Below are positions 25,400 through 34,942 of a stretch of 64,000 bases of DNA, piece by piece; positions within the stretch are counted from its first letter, which is position 1; the number at the start of each line of letters is the position of its first letter. The stretch comes from an uncultured Sphingomonas sp. GTDB taxonomy: Bacteria > Pseudomonadota > Alphaproteobacteria > Sphingomonadales > Sphingomonadaceae. Made by a program: the position numbers and the translations under genes. The stretch spans positions 1 through 64,000 of the forward strand of contig NZ_CAJYQD010000020.1 in NCBI RefSeq assembly GCF_913776855.1, read 5' to 3'. The notes below the pieces were generated by a model. That model was not told where the DNA came from. It did not search any database and saw only the letters and a program-made list of their open reading frames with translations.

Positions 25400-26431
25400 A
25401 TGACCCGCCGGATCGCGTCCGTCCTGGCCCTCGGCCTCGCGCTCACCGCGTGCGAGCCGCAGACGTCGCGCGACCATATCCGCGTTGTCGGGTCGTCGAC
25501 GGTCTATCCCTTCACCACCGCCGTCGCCGAGATGCTGGTGAATGCCAACCCCGACCTGCGCGCGCCTTTGGTCGAATCGACCGGCACCGGCGCGGGTGCC
25601 GCGCTGTTCTGCGCCGGTATCGGCCCGCAGCATCCCGACATCCTCGACGCGTCGCGCCGGTTGAAGAAGTCCGAATATGCCACCTGCCTGTCGCATGGCG
25701 TAAAGGATATCATGGAGGTGCAGGTCGGCGTCGACGGCGTCGCACTGGCCGAATCGAACAACGGGCCGAAGCTGAAACTCAGCAAGCGCGACGTCTATAT
25801 GGCGCTGTCGGCCAATCCGCTGGGCAAGCCGAATACCGCGCGGATGTGGAACGAGATCGACCCGGCGCTGCCCGCCATTCCGATCCAGTTCTTCGGCCCG
25901 CCCGCGACCAGCGGCACGCGCGACGCGCTGGTCGAACTCATCATGGTGCCGGCCTGCGAGGCGGCGATGCCCGAGATCAAGGCGATCAAGACCAGCGACA
26001 AGGACCGGTACGAGGATGTCTGCACCCGCATCCGCGAGGACGCGGCCTATGTCGACAAGGGCGAGAACGACAATCTGATCGTGCAGAACCTGTCGACCAA
26101 TCCCAACGCCATCGGCATCTTCGGCTATTCCTATCTCGAGGAGAACAAGGCGCGGCTGCACGGCGTGCCGATCGACGGCATCGCGCCCAGCTATGACAGC
26201 ATCGCCGATGGCACCTATCCGGGGGCGCGCCCGCTGTTCATCTATGTGAAGAAGGCGCACATCAAACCGGTGCCCGGCATGAACGACTTCCTCGCCATGT
26301 ATGCGAAGTCGTGGGACCCGGATGGCCCGCTGACCCGGCGCGGCATGATCGCCGCGCCCGCCGCCGTCCGCGCCGAGTCGAAGGCGGAGATCGAAGGCCA
26401 GACGGCGATGAACCCGGCGGGGCTGCACTGA
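25400..26431 (+). CDS. pstS: Phosphate ABC transporter substrate-binding lipoprotein
   Basis: 343 residues. The signal peptide ends in a lipobox (LGLALTAC, lipidated Cys at about residue 18), so the protein is an anchored lipoprotein rather than free periplasmic. The phosphate-binding motifs are VVGSSTVYPF near the start, VESTGTGAG and FGPPATSGTRDALVE. ATG 25400 is chosen because the signal begins there; the frame is open to 25337. It lies 67 bp after phoR and its stop overlaps the pstC start (TGATG). No convincing PhoB box was found upstream. Confidence 0.92.
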   Translation: MTRRIASVLALGLALTACEPQTSRDHIRVVGSSTVYPFTTAVAEMLVNANPDLRAPLVESTGTGAGAALFCAGIGPQHPDILDASRRLKKSEYATCLSHGVKDIMEVQVGVDGVALAESNNGPKLKLSKRDVYMALSANPLGKPNTARMWNEIDPALPAIPIQFFGPPATSGTRDALVELIMVPACEAAMPEIKAIKTSDKDRYEDVCTRIREDAAYVDKGENDNLIVQNLSTNPNAIGIFGYSYLEENKARLHGVPIDGIAPSYDSIADGTYPGARPLFIYVKKAHIKPVPGMNDFLAMYAKSWDPDGPLTRRGMIAAPAAVRAESKAEIEGQTAMNPAGLH

Positions 26432-27813
26432 TGCACGGCTTCACCCTGATTCTGTTGATGCTGGGGTTCGGCGGTATCGGCTGGATGGTCGCCCGCGCCC
26501 GCGCCGCGCGCTTCGCCAAGCCGGCGACCGCTGCCGACCGTCCCAATTCGCTGCCCAGCCAGCATGGGTGGCACATGGCGATCTGGATCGCGGCCCCGGC
26601 CCTGCTGTTCCTCAGCATCTGGAGCGCGGTATCGCCCGCGCTGGTCCGCGACGCCGTGTTGCAGGCGCCCGCCGCCGCCGGCCTGCCCGGCCCCGGCTTC
26701 GAACGCTCGGCGATCCTGGCGGAGGCGCGCGCGCTGGCGCTGGGCAATGCGTATGGTGCGTTCAACCAGCAGGCGGAGGTCCTCGCCCCCGCTTACGCCG
26801 CAGCGCAAAGTCGCTATGACTGGATCGGCACCGTGCTTGCCATCCTGCTCGCCTTTGCCGGCGGCGCGTTCGCCTTCACCCGCATCCGCCCCGATTATCG
26901 CGCGCGGACGCAGGTCGAACGCGCGGTGATGCTGGCGCTGCTGGTCGCGTCGCTGATCGCGATCCTGACCACGCTCGGCATCTTCCTGTCGCTGGTGATC
27001 GAAAGCTGGCGCTTCTTCCGCATCGTGCCGGTCACCGACTTCCTGTTCGGCACCAACTGGAGCCCGCAGGTCATCCGCTCGTCCGATCCGGGCGCGACGT
27101 TGGGGGCGGTGCCTTTGTTCTGGGGCACCTTCTTCATCGGTGCGGTGATCGCGATGATCGTCGCCATCCCGTTCGGGCTGATGAGCGCGATCTACCTGAC
27201 GCAATATGCCCGTCCGACCGTCCGCAAGTGGATGAAGCCGATCCTCGAAATCCTCGCCGGCGTGCCGACCGTCGTCTATGGCTATTTCGCCGCGCTGACC
27301 GTGGGTCCGGCGATCCGTGACCTGGCGGTGATGCTGGGGATGCCGTTCGCCAGTTCGGAAAGCGCGCTTGCCGCCGGCCTCGTGATGGGCGTGATGATTA
27401 TCCCGTTCGTCTCGTCGATGGCCGATGATTCGATCGCCGCCGTGCCACAGTCGATGCGCGACGGCAGCCTGGCGATGGGTGCCACCACCAGCGAGACGAT
27501 CGGCAAGGTGCTGCTCCCCGCCGCCCTACCCGGCGTCGTCGCGGGCGTGCTGCTCGCCGTTTCCCGCGCGATCGGCGAGACGATGATCGTCGTCATGGCG
27601 GCATCGGGCGCGGCGTCGATCACGCTCAACCCGTTCGAAAGCGCGACGACGGTCACCAAGCAGATCGTCGACCTGCTGACCGGCGAGGCCGAGTTCGACA
27701 GCCCGAAGACGCTCGCCGCCTTCGCGCTCGGCCTCACGCTGTTCGCGATCACCTTCCTTCTCAACGTCGTCGCGCTGCGCGTCGTGAAACGCTACCGGGA
27801 AGCTTATGAATAG
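26431..27813 (+). CDS. pstC: Phosphate ABC transporter permease subunit PstC
   Basis: 460 residues, longer than the 320 of E. coli PstC because of an extra N-terminal region with additional membrane segments (about 1-20, 48-66, 128-150) before the conserved permease core. The core contains the binding-protein-dependent transport domain with SRAIGETMIVVMAASG, the EAA-loop equivalent. It starts at the last base of the pstS stop and overlaps pstA by eight bases. With PstA it forms the membrane channel for phosphate. Confidence 0.93.
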   Translation: MHGFTLILLMLGFGGIGWMVARARAARFAKPATAADRPNSLPSQHGWHMAIWIAAPALLFLSIWSAVSPALVRDAVLQAPAAAGLPGPGFERSAILAEARALALGNAYGAFNQQAEVLAPAYAAAQSRYDWIGTVLAILLAFAGGAFAFTRIRPDYRARTQVERAVMLALLVASLIAILTTLGIFLSLVIESWRFFRIVPVTDFLFGTNWSPQVIRSSDPGATLGAVPLFWGTFFIGAVIAMIVAIPFGLMSAIYLTQYARPTVRKWMKPILEILAGVPTVVYGYFAALTVGPAIRDLAVMLGMPFASSESALAAGLVMGVMIIPFVSSMADDSIAAVPQSMRDGSLAMGATTSETIGKVLLPAALPGVVAGVLLAVSRAIGETMIVVMAASGAASITLNPFESATTVTKQIVDLLTGEAEFDSPKTLAAFALGLTLFAITFLLNVVALRVVKRYREAYE

Positions 27814-29107
27814 CCCCAGCCTAGTGGCGGGCAGCCCCGCCGTCGAACGTGCCGCCACGCCCGAACGCGTGCCGACCGACTGGAAGACCGGCGCGATGCA
27901 GAAGCGCATCCGTCGCCGCTACGCCGCCGAACGCCGGTTCCGCCTGTTCGGCCTTGCCGCCGTCGTCCTGTCGGGCGGGTTCCTCGCCTTCCTGCTCGTC
28001 ACGATGTTGATGAGCGGGATCGGCGGGTTCCAGCGGACGATGGTCACGCTGCCGATCGACTTCCCGGCCGCCGGCCTCGAGGTCGACCGCGCCCAGCTGA
28101 AGACGCGTGGCGCCGATCTGGCGCTGGCCGGCGCGGGGCTCGAAAACACCGTCAACGGTGCGGCGGCTTCGGCGTTCGGCGAGGACAACCGCGTCATCTC
28201 CGACAGCGCGTGGCTGAGCGTGCGCGACGCGATCAAGGCCGATCCGTCGATCCTCTCGCGCAAGGTCACTATCCCCGTCCCCGCCGCGCCGGGCATCGAG
28301 GAAGCGATGAAGGCCGATGGCGACCCGCAGGCCGAAGCGCTGGTCGCGAAGCTGGAGCGGGCGAACGCGATCTCGACCGGGTTCAACACCGACTTCTTCA
28401 AATCGGCCGATTCGACCGATCCGACCGCCGTCGGCATCTGGGGTGCGCTCAAAGGCTCGCTGATGACGATGCTGGTGACGCTGCTGATCGCGTTCCCGGT
28501 CGGCACGCTGTCGGCGCTGTACCTTGAGGAATATGCGCCCAGGAACCGCTGGACCGACCTGATCGAGGTATCGATCAACAACCTGGCCGCCGTGCCGTCG
28601 ATCATCTTCGGGTTGCTGGGCCTGGCGGTGTTCCTCGGCACGCTCAACCTGCCGCGCTCGGCGCCGATCGTCGGCGGCCTGACACTGGCGTTGATGATCA
28701 TGCCCGTCATCGTCATCGCCGGGCGCAACGCGATCAAGGCGGTGCCACCATCGATCCGCGACGCCGCGCTCGGCATCGGCGCGTCGAAGGTGCAGGTGGT
28801 GTTCCATCACGTCCTGCCGCTTGCGCTGCCCGGCATCCTGACCGGCACGATCATCGGCATGGCGCGTGCGCTGGGCGAGACCGCGCCGCTGCTGATGATC
28901 GGGATGCGCGCCTTCATCAGCCAGCCGCCGCAGGGCTTTGCCGACCCGGCGACCGTGCTGCCGGTGCAGATCTTTCTGTGGTCCGATCAGGTCAGCCGCG
29001 GCTTCATCGAAAAGACCAGCGCCGCGATCCTCGTGCTGCTGGCGTTCCTCCTCGCGATGAACGCGCTCGCCATCTATCTCCGCAATCGCTTCGAGACCCG
29101 CTGGTAA
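27806..29107 (+). CDS. pstA: Phosphate ABC transporter permease subunit PstA
   Basis: 433 residues, against about 300 in E. coli. The N-terminus has a basic cytoplasmic stretch, a first membrane segment at about 50-70, then a roughly 140-residue loop (about 75-210) that is probably periplasmic, before the conserved five-helix core with [22 protein letters not shown] and [15 protein letters not shown]. The long loop is usual for alphaproteobacterial PstA. The stop shares a base with the pstB start (TAATG). Confidence 0.94.
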   Translation: MNSPSLVAGSPAVERAATPERVPTDWKTGAMQKRIRRRYAAERRFRLFGLAAVVLSGGFLAFLLVTMLMSGIGGFQRTMVTLPIDFPAAGLEVDRAQLKTRGADLALAGAGLENTVNGAAASAFGEDNRVISDSAWLSVRDAIKADPSILSRKVTIPVPAAPGIEEAMKADGDPQAEALVAKLERANAISTGFNTDFFKSADSTDPTAVGIWGALKGSLMTMLVTLLIAFPVGTLSALYLEEYAPRNRWTDLIEVSINNLAAVPSIIFGLLGLAVFLGTLNLPRSAPIVGGLTLALMIMPVIVIAGRNAIKAVPPSIRDAALGIGASKVQVVFHHVLPLALPGILTGTIIGMARALGETAPLLMIGMRAFISQPPQGFADPATVLPVQIFLWSDQVSRGFIEKTSAAILVLLAFLLAMNALAIYLRNRFETRW

Positions 29108-29889
29108 TGACCGACACCCAACTCAACAACGCGACCCCGAAGCTGTCGGCGCGCGGCGTCGACGTGTTCTACGGCCAGAAACAGGCGATCAAGGACGTGT
29201 CGATCGACATCGACATGGAGCATGTCACCGCGTTCATCGGCCCGTCGGGATGCGGTAAGTCGACCTTCCTGCGCACGATGAACCGGATGAACGACACCGT
29301 GTCGTCGGCGCGGGTCACCGGCGATATCCGGCTGGATGGCGAGGATATCTATTCGCCCGCGATGGACGTGGTGCAGCTGCGCGCGCGGGTCGGCATGGTG
29401 TTCCAGAAGCCGAACCCCTTCCCCAAGTCGATCTACGAGAACGTCGCCTATGGCCCGCGCATCCACGGGCTGGCGGCGTCCAAGGGCGACATGGACGGGA
29501 TCGTCGAGCGATCACTGACCCGTGCCGGCCTGTGGAACGAGGTCAAGGACCGCCTGACCGACAGCGGCACCGCCTTGTCGGGCGGGCAGCAGCAGCGGCT
29601 GTGCATCGCGCGCGCCATCGCCGTCGATCCCGAAGTGATCCTGATGGACGAGCCCTGCAGCGCGCTCGACCCGATCGCGACGGCCAAGATCGAGGAGCTG
29701 ATCCACGAACTGCGCGGGCGCTACGCCATCGCCATCGTCACCCACAACATGCAGCAGGCGGCGCGCGTATCGCAGCGTACCGCGTTCTTCCATCTCGGCA
29801 CGTTGGTCGAATATGGCCGGACCTCGGACATCTTTACCAACCCCCGCCAGGAGCGCACAAAAGACTATATTACGGGCCGATATGGCTGA
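29107..29889 (+). CDS. pstB: Phosphate ABC transporter ATP-binding protein
   Basis: 260 residues. Walker [10 protein letters not shown] is at 45-53, the ABC signature is LSGGQQQRL, Walker B is VILMDEP, and the switch His is in THNMQQA. It is the ATPase of the high-affinity phosphate importer. The start is the ATG that shares a base with the pstA stop, giving the usual short N-terminus. Sequence is highly conserved and complete. Confidence 0.97.
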   Translation: MTDTQLNNATPKLSARGVDVFYGQKQAIKDVSIDIDMEHVTAFIGPSGCGKSTFLRTMNRMNDTVSSARVTGDIRLDGEDIYSPAMDVVQLRARVGMVFQKPNPFPKSIYENVAYGPRIHGLAASKGDMDGIVERSLTRAGLWNEVKDRLTDSGTALSGGQQQRLCIARAIAVDPEVILMDEPCSALDPIATAKIEELIHELRGRYAIAIVTHNMQQAARVSQRTAFFHLGTLVEYGRTSDIFTNPRQERTKDYITGRYG

Positions 29890-29899
29890 GGGGAGCGAC

Positions 29900-30601
29900 A
29901 TGGCGACGGGCCACGAACATACGGTAAAGGCGTTCGATCGCGACATCGGCCATCTGCGCGCGCTGATCTCGCAAATGGGTGGCCTTGCCGAACAGGCGAT
30001 CAGCGACGCGATGCTGGCGCTGACCCGCAACGATCCCGCGCTCGCCAAGGAAGTCCGCGCCAAGGACAAGGCGATCGACGCCATCGAGGCGGAGGTCGAG
30101 AAGCTGACCGTCCGCGTCATCGCCCTTCGCGCACCGATGGCCGACGACCTGCGCGAGGTGGTCGCGGCGCTGAAGATCGCCGCCGTCATCGAACGCATCG
30201 GCGACTATGCCAAGAACATCGCCAAGCGGGTCGCATCGATCCATGGCGAAACCCACGATCCACGCATCGAACCGCTGAGCATCCTGCCCGCCATGGCGCA
30301 GCTCGCCTCCGACATGGTGCATGACGTGCTCGACGCCTTTTCGGCACGCGATGCGCAGGCGGCGGTCGAAATCTGCAAGCGCGACAGCGCGCTGGACGAT
30401 TATTACAACAGCATCTTTCGCGTGCTGGTGACCTATATGGTCGAAAATCCCAAGACGATCAGCCAGGTCGCGCACCTGTTGTTCGTCGCCAAGAACCTCG
30501 AACGCATCGGCGACCATGCGACCAACGTCGCCGAAATGGTCTATTTCGCCGCCACCGGTCAGACGATGGCGGAGCGTGAAACCCAGGACTTCGCAGGATA
30601 A
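29900..30601 (+). CDS. phoU: Phosphate signalling complex protein PhoU
   Basis: 233 residues of the two three-helix bundles typical of PhoU, with the repeated metal-binding patterns ERIGDYAKNIAKR and ERIGDHATNVAEM. It links the transporter to PhoR and represses the regulon when phosphate is plentiful. ATG 29900 has an excellent ribosome-binding site (GAGGGGAG); an in-frame ATG at 29882 would overlap pstB and is less likely. phoB follows two bases after the stop. Confidence 0.96.
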   Translation: MATGHEHTVKAFDRDIGHLRALISQMGGLAEQAISDAMLALTRNDPALAKEVRAKDKAIDAIEAEVEKLTVRVIALRAPMADDLREVVAALKIAAVIERIGDYAKNIAKRVASIHGETHDPRIEPLSILPAMAQLASDMVHDVLDAFSARDAQAAVEICKRDSALDDYYNSIFRVLVTYMVENPKTISQVAHLLFVAKNLERIGDHATNVAEMVYFAATGQTMAERETQDFAG

Positions 30602-30603
30602 TC

Positions 30604-31296
30604 ATGAGCAAGGCACGCATGTTGCTGTTGGAAGACGATGCGGCGCTCGCCGAACTGATCGCCTTTCATTTCCAGCGCGAGGATTTCGAGGTCGTCCGCA
30701 CGCACGAGGGCGAGGAAGCCCTGCTCCTCGCGCGGGAAGCCACGCCCGACATCGTGCTGCTCGACTGGATGGTCGAAGGGCTGTCGGGGATCGAGGTCTG
30801 CCGCCAGCTGCGCCGCCAGGCGGAAACGCAGAACGTACCGATCATCATGCTGACCGCGCGCGGCGAGGAAGAGGATCGCGTGCGCGGCCTCGAAACCGGT
30901 GCCGACGATTATGTGACGAAGCCGTTTTCCCCACGCGAACTGGTCGCCCGCGTCAATGCCGTGCTGCGCCGCGTGCGTCCGGCGCTGGCCGGGGAAGCGC
31001 TGACCTATTCCGATATCGAGATGGATACGGTCGGCCACCGCGTGCGGCGCGGGGGGGAAGTCGTGCCGCTGGGGCCGACGGAATTCCGTCTTCTCAAACA
31101 CTTCCTCGAACATCCCGGCTGGGTCTTCTCCCGCGAACGGTTGCTCGATGCAGTATGGGGCCATGATTCGGACATCGAATCGCGGACCGTCGACGTACAT
31201 ATCCGTCGCCTGCGCAAGGCGATCAATGTCGGTGACAGGCCCGATATTATCCGTACCGTGCGGTCGGCAGGATACGCCCTGGACGCGACGGGCTGA
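30604..31296 (+). CDS. phoB: Phosphate regulon response regulator PhoB
   Basis: 230 residues. The receiver domain has phospho-acceptor Asp54 (IVLLDWMVEG) with acidic pocket Asp11/Asp12 and Lys in VTKPFSP. The OmpR-type winged helix has GPTEFRLLKHFLEHPGWVFS and SRTVDVHIRRLRKAI. It activates phosphate-starvation genes after phosphorylation by PhoR. It is the last gene of the phoR-pst-phoU-phoB block; a small CGGAAA/TTTCCG hairpin (31309-31322) follows. Confidence 0.96.
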   Translation: MSKARMLLLEDDAALAELIAFHFQREDFEVVRTHEGEEALLLAREATPDIVLLDWMVEGLSGIEVCRQLRRQAETQNVPIIMLTARGEEEDRVRGLETGADDYVTKPFSPRELVARVNAVLRRVRPALAGEALTYSDIEMDTVGHRVRRGGEVVPLGPTEFRLLKHFLEHPGWVFSRERLLDAVWGHDSDIESRTVDVHIRRLRKAINVGDRPDIIRTVRSAGYALDATG

Positions 31297-31374
31297 AAAC
31301 TTGAGCGGAAACCTTTCCGTACTTGCACGTTTGGTTCGCAGCCTCAACGAAACAAGTCGAAAAGGAGTTTTCCG

Positions 31375-31770
31375 ATGAAGACTGTCGCTTTCATGGCCGC
31401 CCTGCTGATGGGTAGCGCCGCCGTCGCACAGACCACGCCGCCGACGACGCCAGCCCCCGACGCCACGATGCAGCCGGGTACGACCACCGCGCCGACCCCG
31501 CCGGTCGACAACATGACCCCGCCGCCGGCGCCAGCTGATCCAGCCGCAGCGCCGACGACTCCGCCGGCCGATCCGATGGCGACGACCGCCGCCCCGGCAC
31601 CGATGGCGCCCCCCGCCCCGCCCGCACCGATGGCAGGCGCGCCGATGGCCGGCGGAGCGCAGATTCAATTCGCCCCGCCGCAGGTGACCCCGCCGCCGCC
31701 GGCGAAGGAAAGCTATCCGGTGTGTTCGCGCACCGTGAAGGACAGCTGCCGCAATCCGGGCGGTCGTTAA
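31375..31770 (+). CDS. Exported Pro/Ala/Thr-rich low-complexity protein
   Basis: 131 residues. The Sec signal peptide MKTVAFMAALLMGSAAVAQ is followed by about 75 residues of Pro, Ala, Thr and Met repeats (PPTTPAP, PPAPPAPMAGAPMAG), then a C-terminal tail with two cysteines (YPVCSRTVKDSCRNPGG). A strong AAGGAG ribosome-binding site precedes the ATG, and a strong terminator follows, so it is probably well expressed as a single-gene unit. The stretched, disordered middle suggests a periplasmic spacer or envelope protein. No function recognised. Confidence 0.75.
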   Translation: MKTVAFMAALLMGSAAVAQTTPPTTPAPDATMQPGTTTAPTPPVDNMTPPPAPADPAAAPTTPPADPMATTAAPAPMAPPAPPAPMAGAPMAGGAQIQFAPPQVTPPPPAKESYPVCSRTVKDSCRNPGGR

Positions 31771-32396
31771 GACCCCCGGCCTGACGGCAGACAACGGCGC
31801 CCCGCCCACTCGGCGGGGCGCCTTTTTTGTTGTCGGTCGTCCCCGATCGCTTCGCGCAGCAGCGGCCATGCGTGCAGCCATCGTTTCGATCGCACCCTTT
31901 CGGCATAGATGCACCGATCCACACCCATGAAGCGCGGAGTAGGCCGCAGGACGAGGCTCAACAGGTCGCCCACCCCGAACGGTGCCGCTACTTCGCAACG
32001 GTCGCTGCCCACCCTGCGCACCGCCACCGCGGCCGCCGTTTCCGGCCAGTAGCGCATCGCCTCGCTCGCCGAAGCATAGGGTGCGTCGCCATTGCGTTCG
32101 TGCATCCGCGCCTGATTCTTGACCGACCAGGCGATATCGGGCGCGACCGCGCGCAACGCCGCGTCCAGTCGTCGATCTTTCCCCGCATCCCGACAGTGCG
32201 GATCGTGCCAGATGACATCGACATCCCCGGATAGCGGCGACGGCGTGCGACCATGCAGATGGTCCCATACCGCGTTTCGGACAAAGCCGGCGGCGATCCA
32301 GCCATCACGGAGGTGGAGGTCGCGCACGATCCCCAGCAGATGCCAGCGCAGCGGATCGGCGCGCAGCACATCGATGATCTGCACGGCAGGGTCCAT
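31767..32396 (-). CDS. Nucleotidyltransferase family protein (NTP_transf_6-like)
   Basis: 209 residues. WIAAGFVRNAVWDHLHG followed by GDVDVIWHDP is the nucleotidyltransferase-like active site of the family (G-V-R-N then DvDVi), and RSKRWLHAWP near the C-terminus is typical. The role in cells is unknown. The start at 32396 omits 44 upstream in-frame residues that look noncoding. Its stop codon overlaps the stop of the Pro-rich gene on the other strand, so its last 20 or so codons pass through that gene's terminator hairpin. Confidence 0.75.
   Translation of the reverse strand: MDPAVQIIDVLRADPLRWHLLGIVRDLHLRDGWIAAGFVRNAVWDHLHGRTPSPLSGDVDVIWHDPHCRDAGKDRRLDAALRAVAPDIAWSVKNQARMHERNGDAPYASASEAMRYWPETAAAVAVRRVGSDRCEVAAPFGVGDLLSLVLRPTPRFMGVDRCIYAERVRSKRWLHAWPLLREAIGDDRQQKRRPAEWAGRRCLPSGRGS
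31796..31829 (+). terminator. Rho-independent terminator of the Pro-rich protein gene
   Basis: GGCGCCCCGCC (31796-31806) and GGCGGGGCGCC (31812-31822) form a perfect 11-bp stem with a five-base loop, followed by TTTTTT. It terminates the plus-strand gene and lies inside the coding region of the minus-strand nucleotidyltransferase. Confidence 0.9.
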
Positions 32397-32526
32397 GGCC
32401 CGGACGCTATCCCGGTTCTCGAGGGCAGGGAACGGGTTCCGGCAACCTTGAGGCTCGTCCCGCAATCGGACGGTTGCCCGAAAATACGGCACGCGACGAA
32501 AAGGTAAAGAATGTGTTAACGCACTC

Positions 32527-32682
32527 ATGATGAAGCCGAACGCTCCCCGCCCCCGTCACCCCTTCCGCGCCACGCTGCCGCGGGTCGCCAGCGTGCCGGC
32601 GCGCAGCGACGACAGCGACCTGAAGCTGTTCACCGTCAGCTTCACCGCCTTTTTCATCTGCTTCTACACGTTCTTCCTGTAG
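32527..32682 (+). CDS. Small membrane protein, 51 residues
   Basis: A short frame reading MMKPNAPRPRHPFRAT... with a Pro/Arg-rich N-terminus, then DLKLFTVSFTAFFICFYTFF, one hydrophobic segment ending at the stop. Such C-terminally anchored miniproteins are commonly annotated in sphingomonads. There are two adjacent ATG codons at the start. It lies between the divergent NTase gene and the convergent end of the MFS gene. Function unknown. Confidence 0.6.
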   Translation: MMKPNAPRPRHPFRATLPRVASVPARSDDSDLKLFTVSFTAFFICFYTFFL

Positions 32683-32688
32683 AGGGCC

Positions 32689-33993
32689 TCAGGCCGGGCA
32701 GCCCTCGTCGCAGGCGCGGTGGAGCCGCCAGGCAAGCCACGCCGAGATAAGGCACATGCCCGCTACCAGCAGCAGCATGTCGGTTGGTCCCAGCCCCGCC
32801 TTGGTCAGCAGGATGACGCCGATCGCGCCGATCGTCATCGACGCGCAGTTGACGACGTTGTTCGCCGCGACCGTCCGCGCGGTCTGGTCCTTGGTCACCG
32901 TCGTCGTCAGGAATGCATAGAGCGGCACGACGAACATCCCGCCAAAGATCGCGATCATCGCCAGCGTGGCCAGCAGCAGCAGCGATTGCGGATGGGTTAC
33001 GAAATCGAGCGCGCCGTAGAGCGTGCCGTCGGGCGCGGGCACCCACGCCTTCGCCTCGAACGCGAAGGCCAGCACGCACACCGCCATCGCGATGACCGAC
33101 GCCGGCGAATATCGCGCCGAAATCTTGCCCTTCAGCAGCGCATTGATGATGACCGATCCGATCGCGACCCCGATCGAAAAGATCGCGATGGTGAGCGAGG
33201 CGACCTGCTGGTCGGCGGTCAGGACATTCTTCACCAGCACGGGGAAGATCACGATCAGCACCGACCCGATCGTCCAGAAGAAGCTGATCGCGACGATCGC
33301 GAGGAACAGCCGGCGGATATGCATCGTCGCCGCGATCAGATGCCATGACGAAGTGAACGGGTTGAAGTTGATGACCAGCTCGGGGCCGCTGCGCGGAGCC
33401 GGGGGTACCTGCCGGCCGGTGAACCAGCCGATGATCGCGACGACCACCACCAGCGCGGCGGCATATTCGACGCTGATCCAGCCGGCGACGATCGTACCGG
33501 TCAGCACCGACAGATAGGTCGCCGCCTCGATCAACCCGGTACCGCCCAGTACCTGGTGATCCTCCAGATGCTGCGGCAGGATCGCGTATTTGATCGGCCC
33601 GAAAAAGGTCGAATGGACGCCCAGCATCACCACGGCGCTCAGCATCATCACCACGCCGGTCGTGACATAGCCGGTGCGCGCGACCAGCATTCCCGTCGCG
33701 CCATAGACCATGATGCCGATCTCGGCAGTCTTCACGATGCGGATGATCCGCGCCTTGTCATGCGTGTCGGCCAGCTGCCCCGACAGGGCGGACAGCAACA
33801 CGAACGGCAGGATCGCAAGGCCGGTCGCCAGCGCATTGAAATTCTGTTCGCTCGCCGGGTCCTTGAACAGTTGATAGGTCGCGAACAATACCATCGCGTG
33901 CTTGAACAGATTGTCGTTGAACGCGCCCAGAAACTGGGTGACGAACAGCGGCAGGAAACGGCGCTGCTTCAGCAACCCCAGCGCATTATTCAT
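32689..33993 (-). CDS. MFS transporter, LplT-like (lysophospholipid flippase type)
   Basis: 434 residues with about 12 membrane segments. RRFLPLFVTQFLGAFNDNLFKHA near the N-terminus, broken by loops, is the hallmark of the LplT/Aas branch of the major facilitator family, which moves lysophospholipid inward across the inner membrane. Unlike Aas fusions, no acyltransferase or acyl-ACP ligase domain is attached. It is divergent from pgsA (phospholipid synthesis), 125 bp away, which fits a lipid role. Substrate inferred from family only. Confidence 0.82.
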   Translation of the reverse strand: MNNALGLLKQRRFLPLFVTQFLGAFNDNLFKHAMVLFATYQLFKDPASEQNFNALATGLAILPFVLLSALSGQLADTHDKARIIRIVKTAEIGIMVYGATGMLVARTGYVTTGVVMMLSAVVMLGVHSTFFGPIKYAILPQHLEDHQVLGGTGLIEAATYLSVLTGTIVAGWISVEYAAALVVVVAIIGWFTGRQVPPAPRSGPELVINFNPFTSSWHLIAATMHIRRLFLAIVAISFFWTIGSVLIVIFPVLVKNVLTADQQVASLTIAIFSIGVAIGSVIINALLKGKISARYSPASVIAMAVCVLAFAFEAKAWVPAPDGTLYGALDFVTHPQSLLLLATLAMIAIFGGMFVVPLYAFLTTTVTKDQTARTVAANNVVNCASMTIGAIGVILLTKAGLGPTDMLLLVAGMCLISAWLAWRLHRACDEGCPA

Positions 33994-34118
33994 TCCGGGT
34001 ACGACCTGATCTACGTGCCTGTCGGCTTGGTTGGTCCGGGTGTAGCCAGCACGTCCGCCTGCTTCAACGCCGTTTTGCCGCTTTCGCGAGACGGGCCGGG
34101 GATGCTAAGCGCGGCGTT

Positions 34119-34685
34119 GTGCTGACGCTTCCCAACATTCTCACCCTGTCGCGCATCTTCGCGGTGCCGCTGCTGGTCGCGTTCCTGTGGTGGCCGATGT
34201 GGCAGGCGGGCTATGCGATCGCCTTTGCGCTCTACTGCCTGATGGGGATCACCGATTATTTCGACGGCTATCTGGCGCGCGCGCAGGGTACCGTGTCGAA
34301 ACTGGGCGTGTTCCTCGATCCCATCGCCGACAAGATCATGGTGGCCGCCGTCATCCTGATGCTGGTCGGCACCCGGCACGATGTCGCGATCATCACCGGC
34401 ATCCACCTGATCGCCGCGCTCGTCATCCTGCTGCGCGAGATCGCCGTGTCGGGGCTGCGCGAATTCCTGGCCGGCATCCAAGTGTCGTTGCCGGTGTCGC
34501 AGCTGGCCAAGTGGAAGACGACGCTGCAACTCGTGGCGTTCGGCGCGCTGATCCTGGCGGGCGCGGTGCCCGAATATGGCTTCGTCCATGTCACCGGGCT
34601 GGTATGCCTGTGGGGAGCGGCCGTGCTGACCGCCGTCACCGGCTGGGACTATCTGCGCCTCGGCCTGAAGCACATGGACACGTAA
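34119..34685 (+). CDS. pgsA: CDP-diacylglycerol--glycerol-3-phosphate 3-phosphatidyltransferase
   Basis: 188 residues. The CDP-alcohol phosphatidyltransferase motif is complete: DYFDGYLARAQGTVSKLG then VFLDPIADK (Asp46, Asp49, Asp67, Asp71). It makes phosphatidylglycerol-phosphate, the step committed to PG and cardiolipin, in the inner membrane. The start is a GTG giving MLTLPNILTLSR, the usual N-terminus. Its stop shares one base with the moaD start (TAATG), so lipid and molybdopterin genes are transcribed together. Confidence 0.93.
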   Translation: MLTLPNILTLSRIFAVPLLVAFLWWPMWQAGYAIAFALYCLMGITDYFDGYLARAQGTVSKLGVFLDPIADKIMVAAVILMLVGTRHDVAIITGIHLIAALVILLREIAVSGLREFLAGIQVSLPVSQLAKWKTTLQLVAFGALILAGAVPEYGFVHVTGLVCLWGAAVLTAVTGWDYLRLGLKHMDT

Positions 34686-34942
34686 TGGCGATCGACCTGC
34701 TGTATTTCGCATGGATGCGCGAAGCGATCGGGACCGGGAGCGAGCAGGTCGATCCGCCCGTCGACGTAACGACCATCGCCGATCTGGTCGACTGGCTGGG
34801 TACCCGCGGCGGCGGCTATGCGACCGCCTTCGCCGACCGGCAGCGACTGCGCGCGGCGGTGGATCAGGCGTTCGTGCCGCTCGACACCCCGCTTGCCGGC
34901 GCGCGCGAGGTGGCGCTGTTCCCCCCGGTGACCGGCGGATGA
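34685..34942 (+). CDS. moaD: Molybdopterin synthase small subunit
   Basis: 85 residues of ubiquitin-like fold ending in the required Gly-Gly (FPPVTGG), which carries the thiocarboxylate sulfur to MoaE. It starts on the last base of the pgsA stop and overlaps moaE by four bases (ATGA), so MoaD and MoaE are coupled. Confidence 0.93.
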   Translation: MAIDLLYFAWMREAIGTGSEQVDPPVDVTTIADLVDWLGTRGGGYATAFADRQRLRAAVDQAFVPLDTPLAGAREVALFPPVTGG

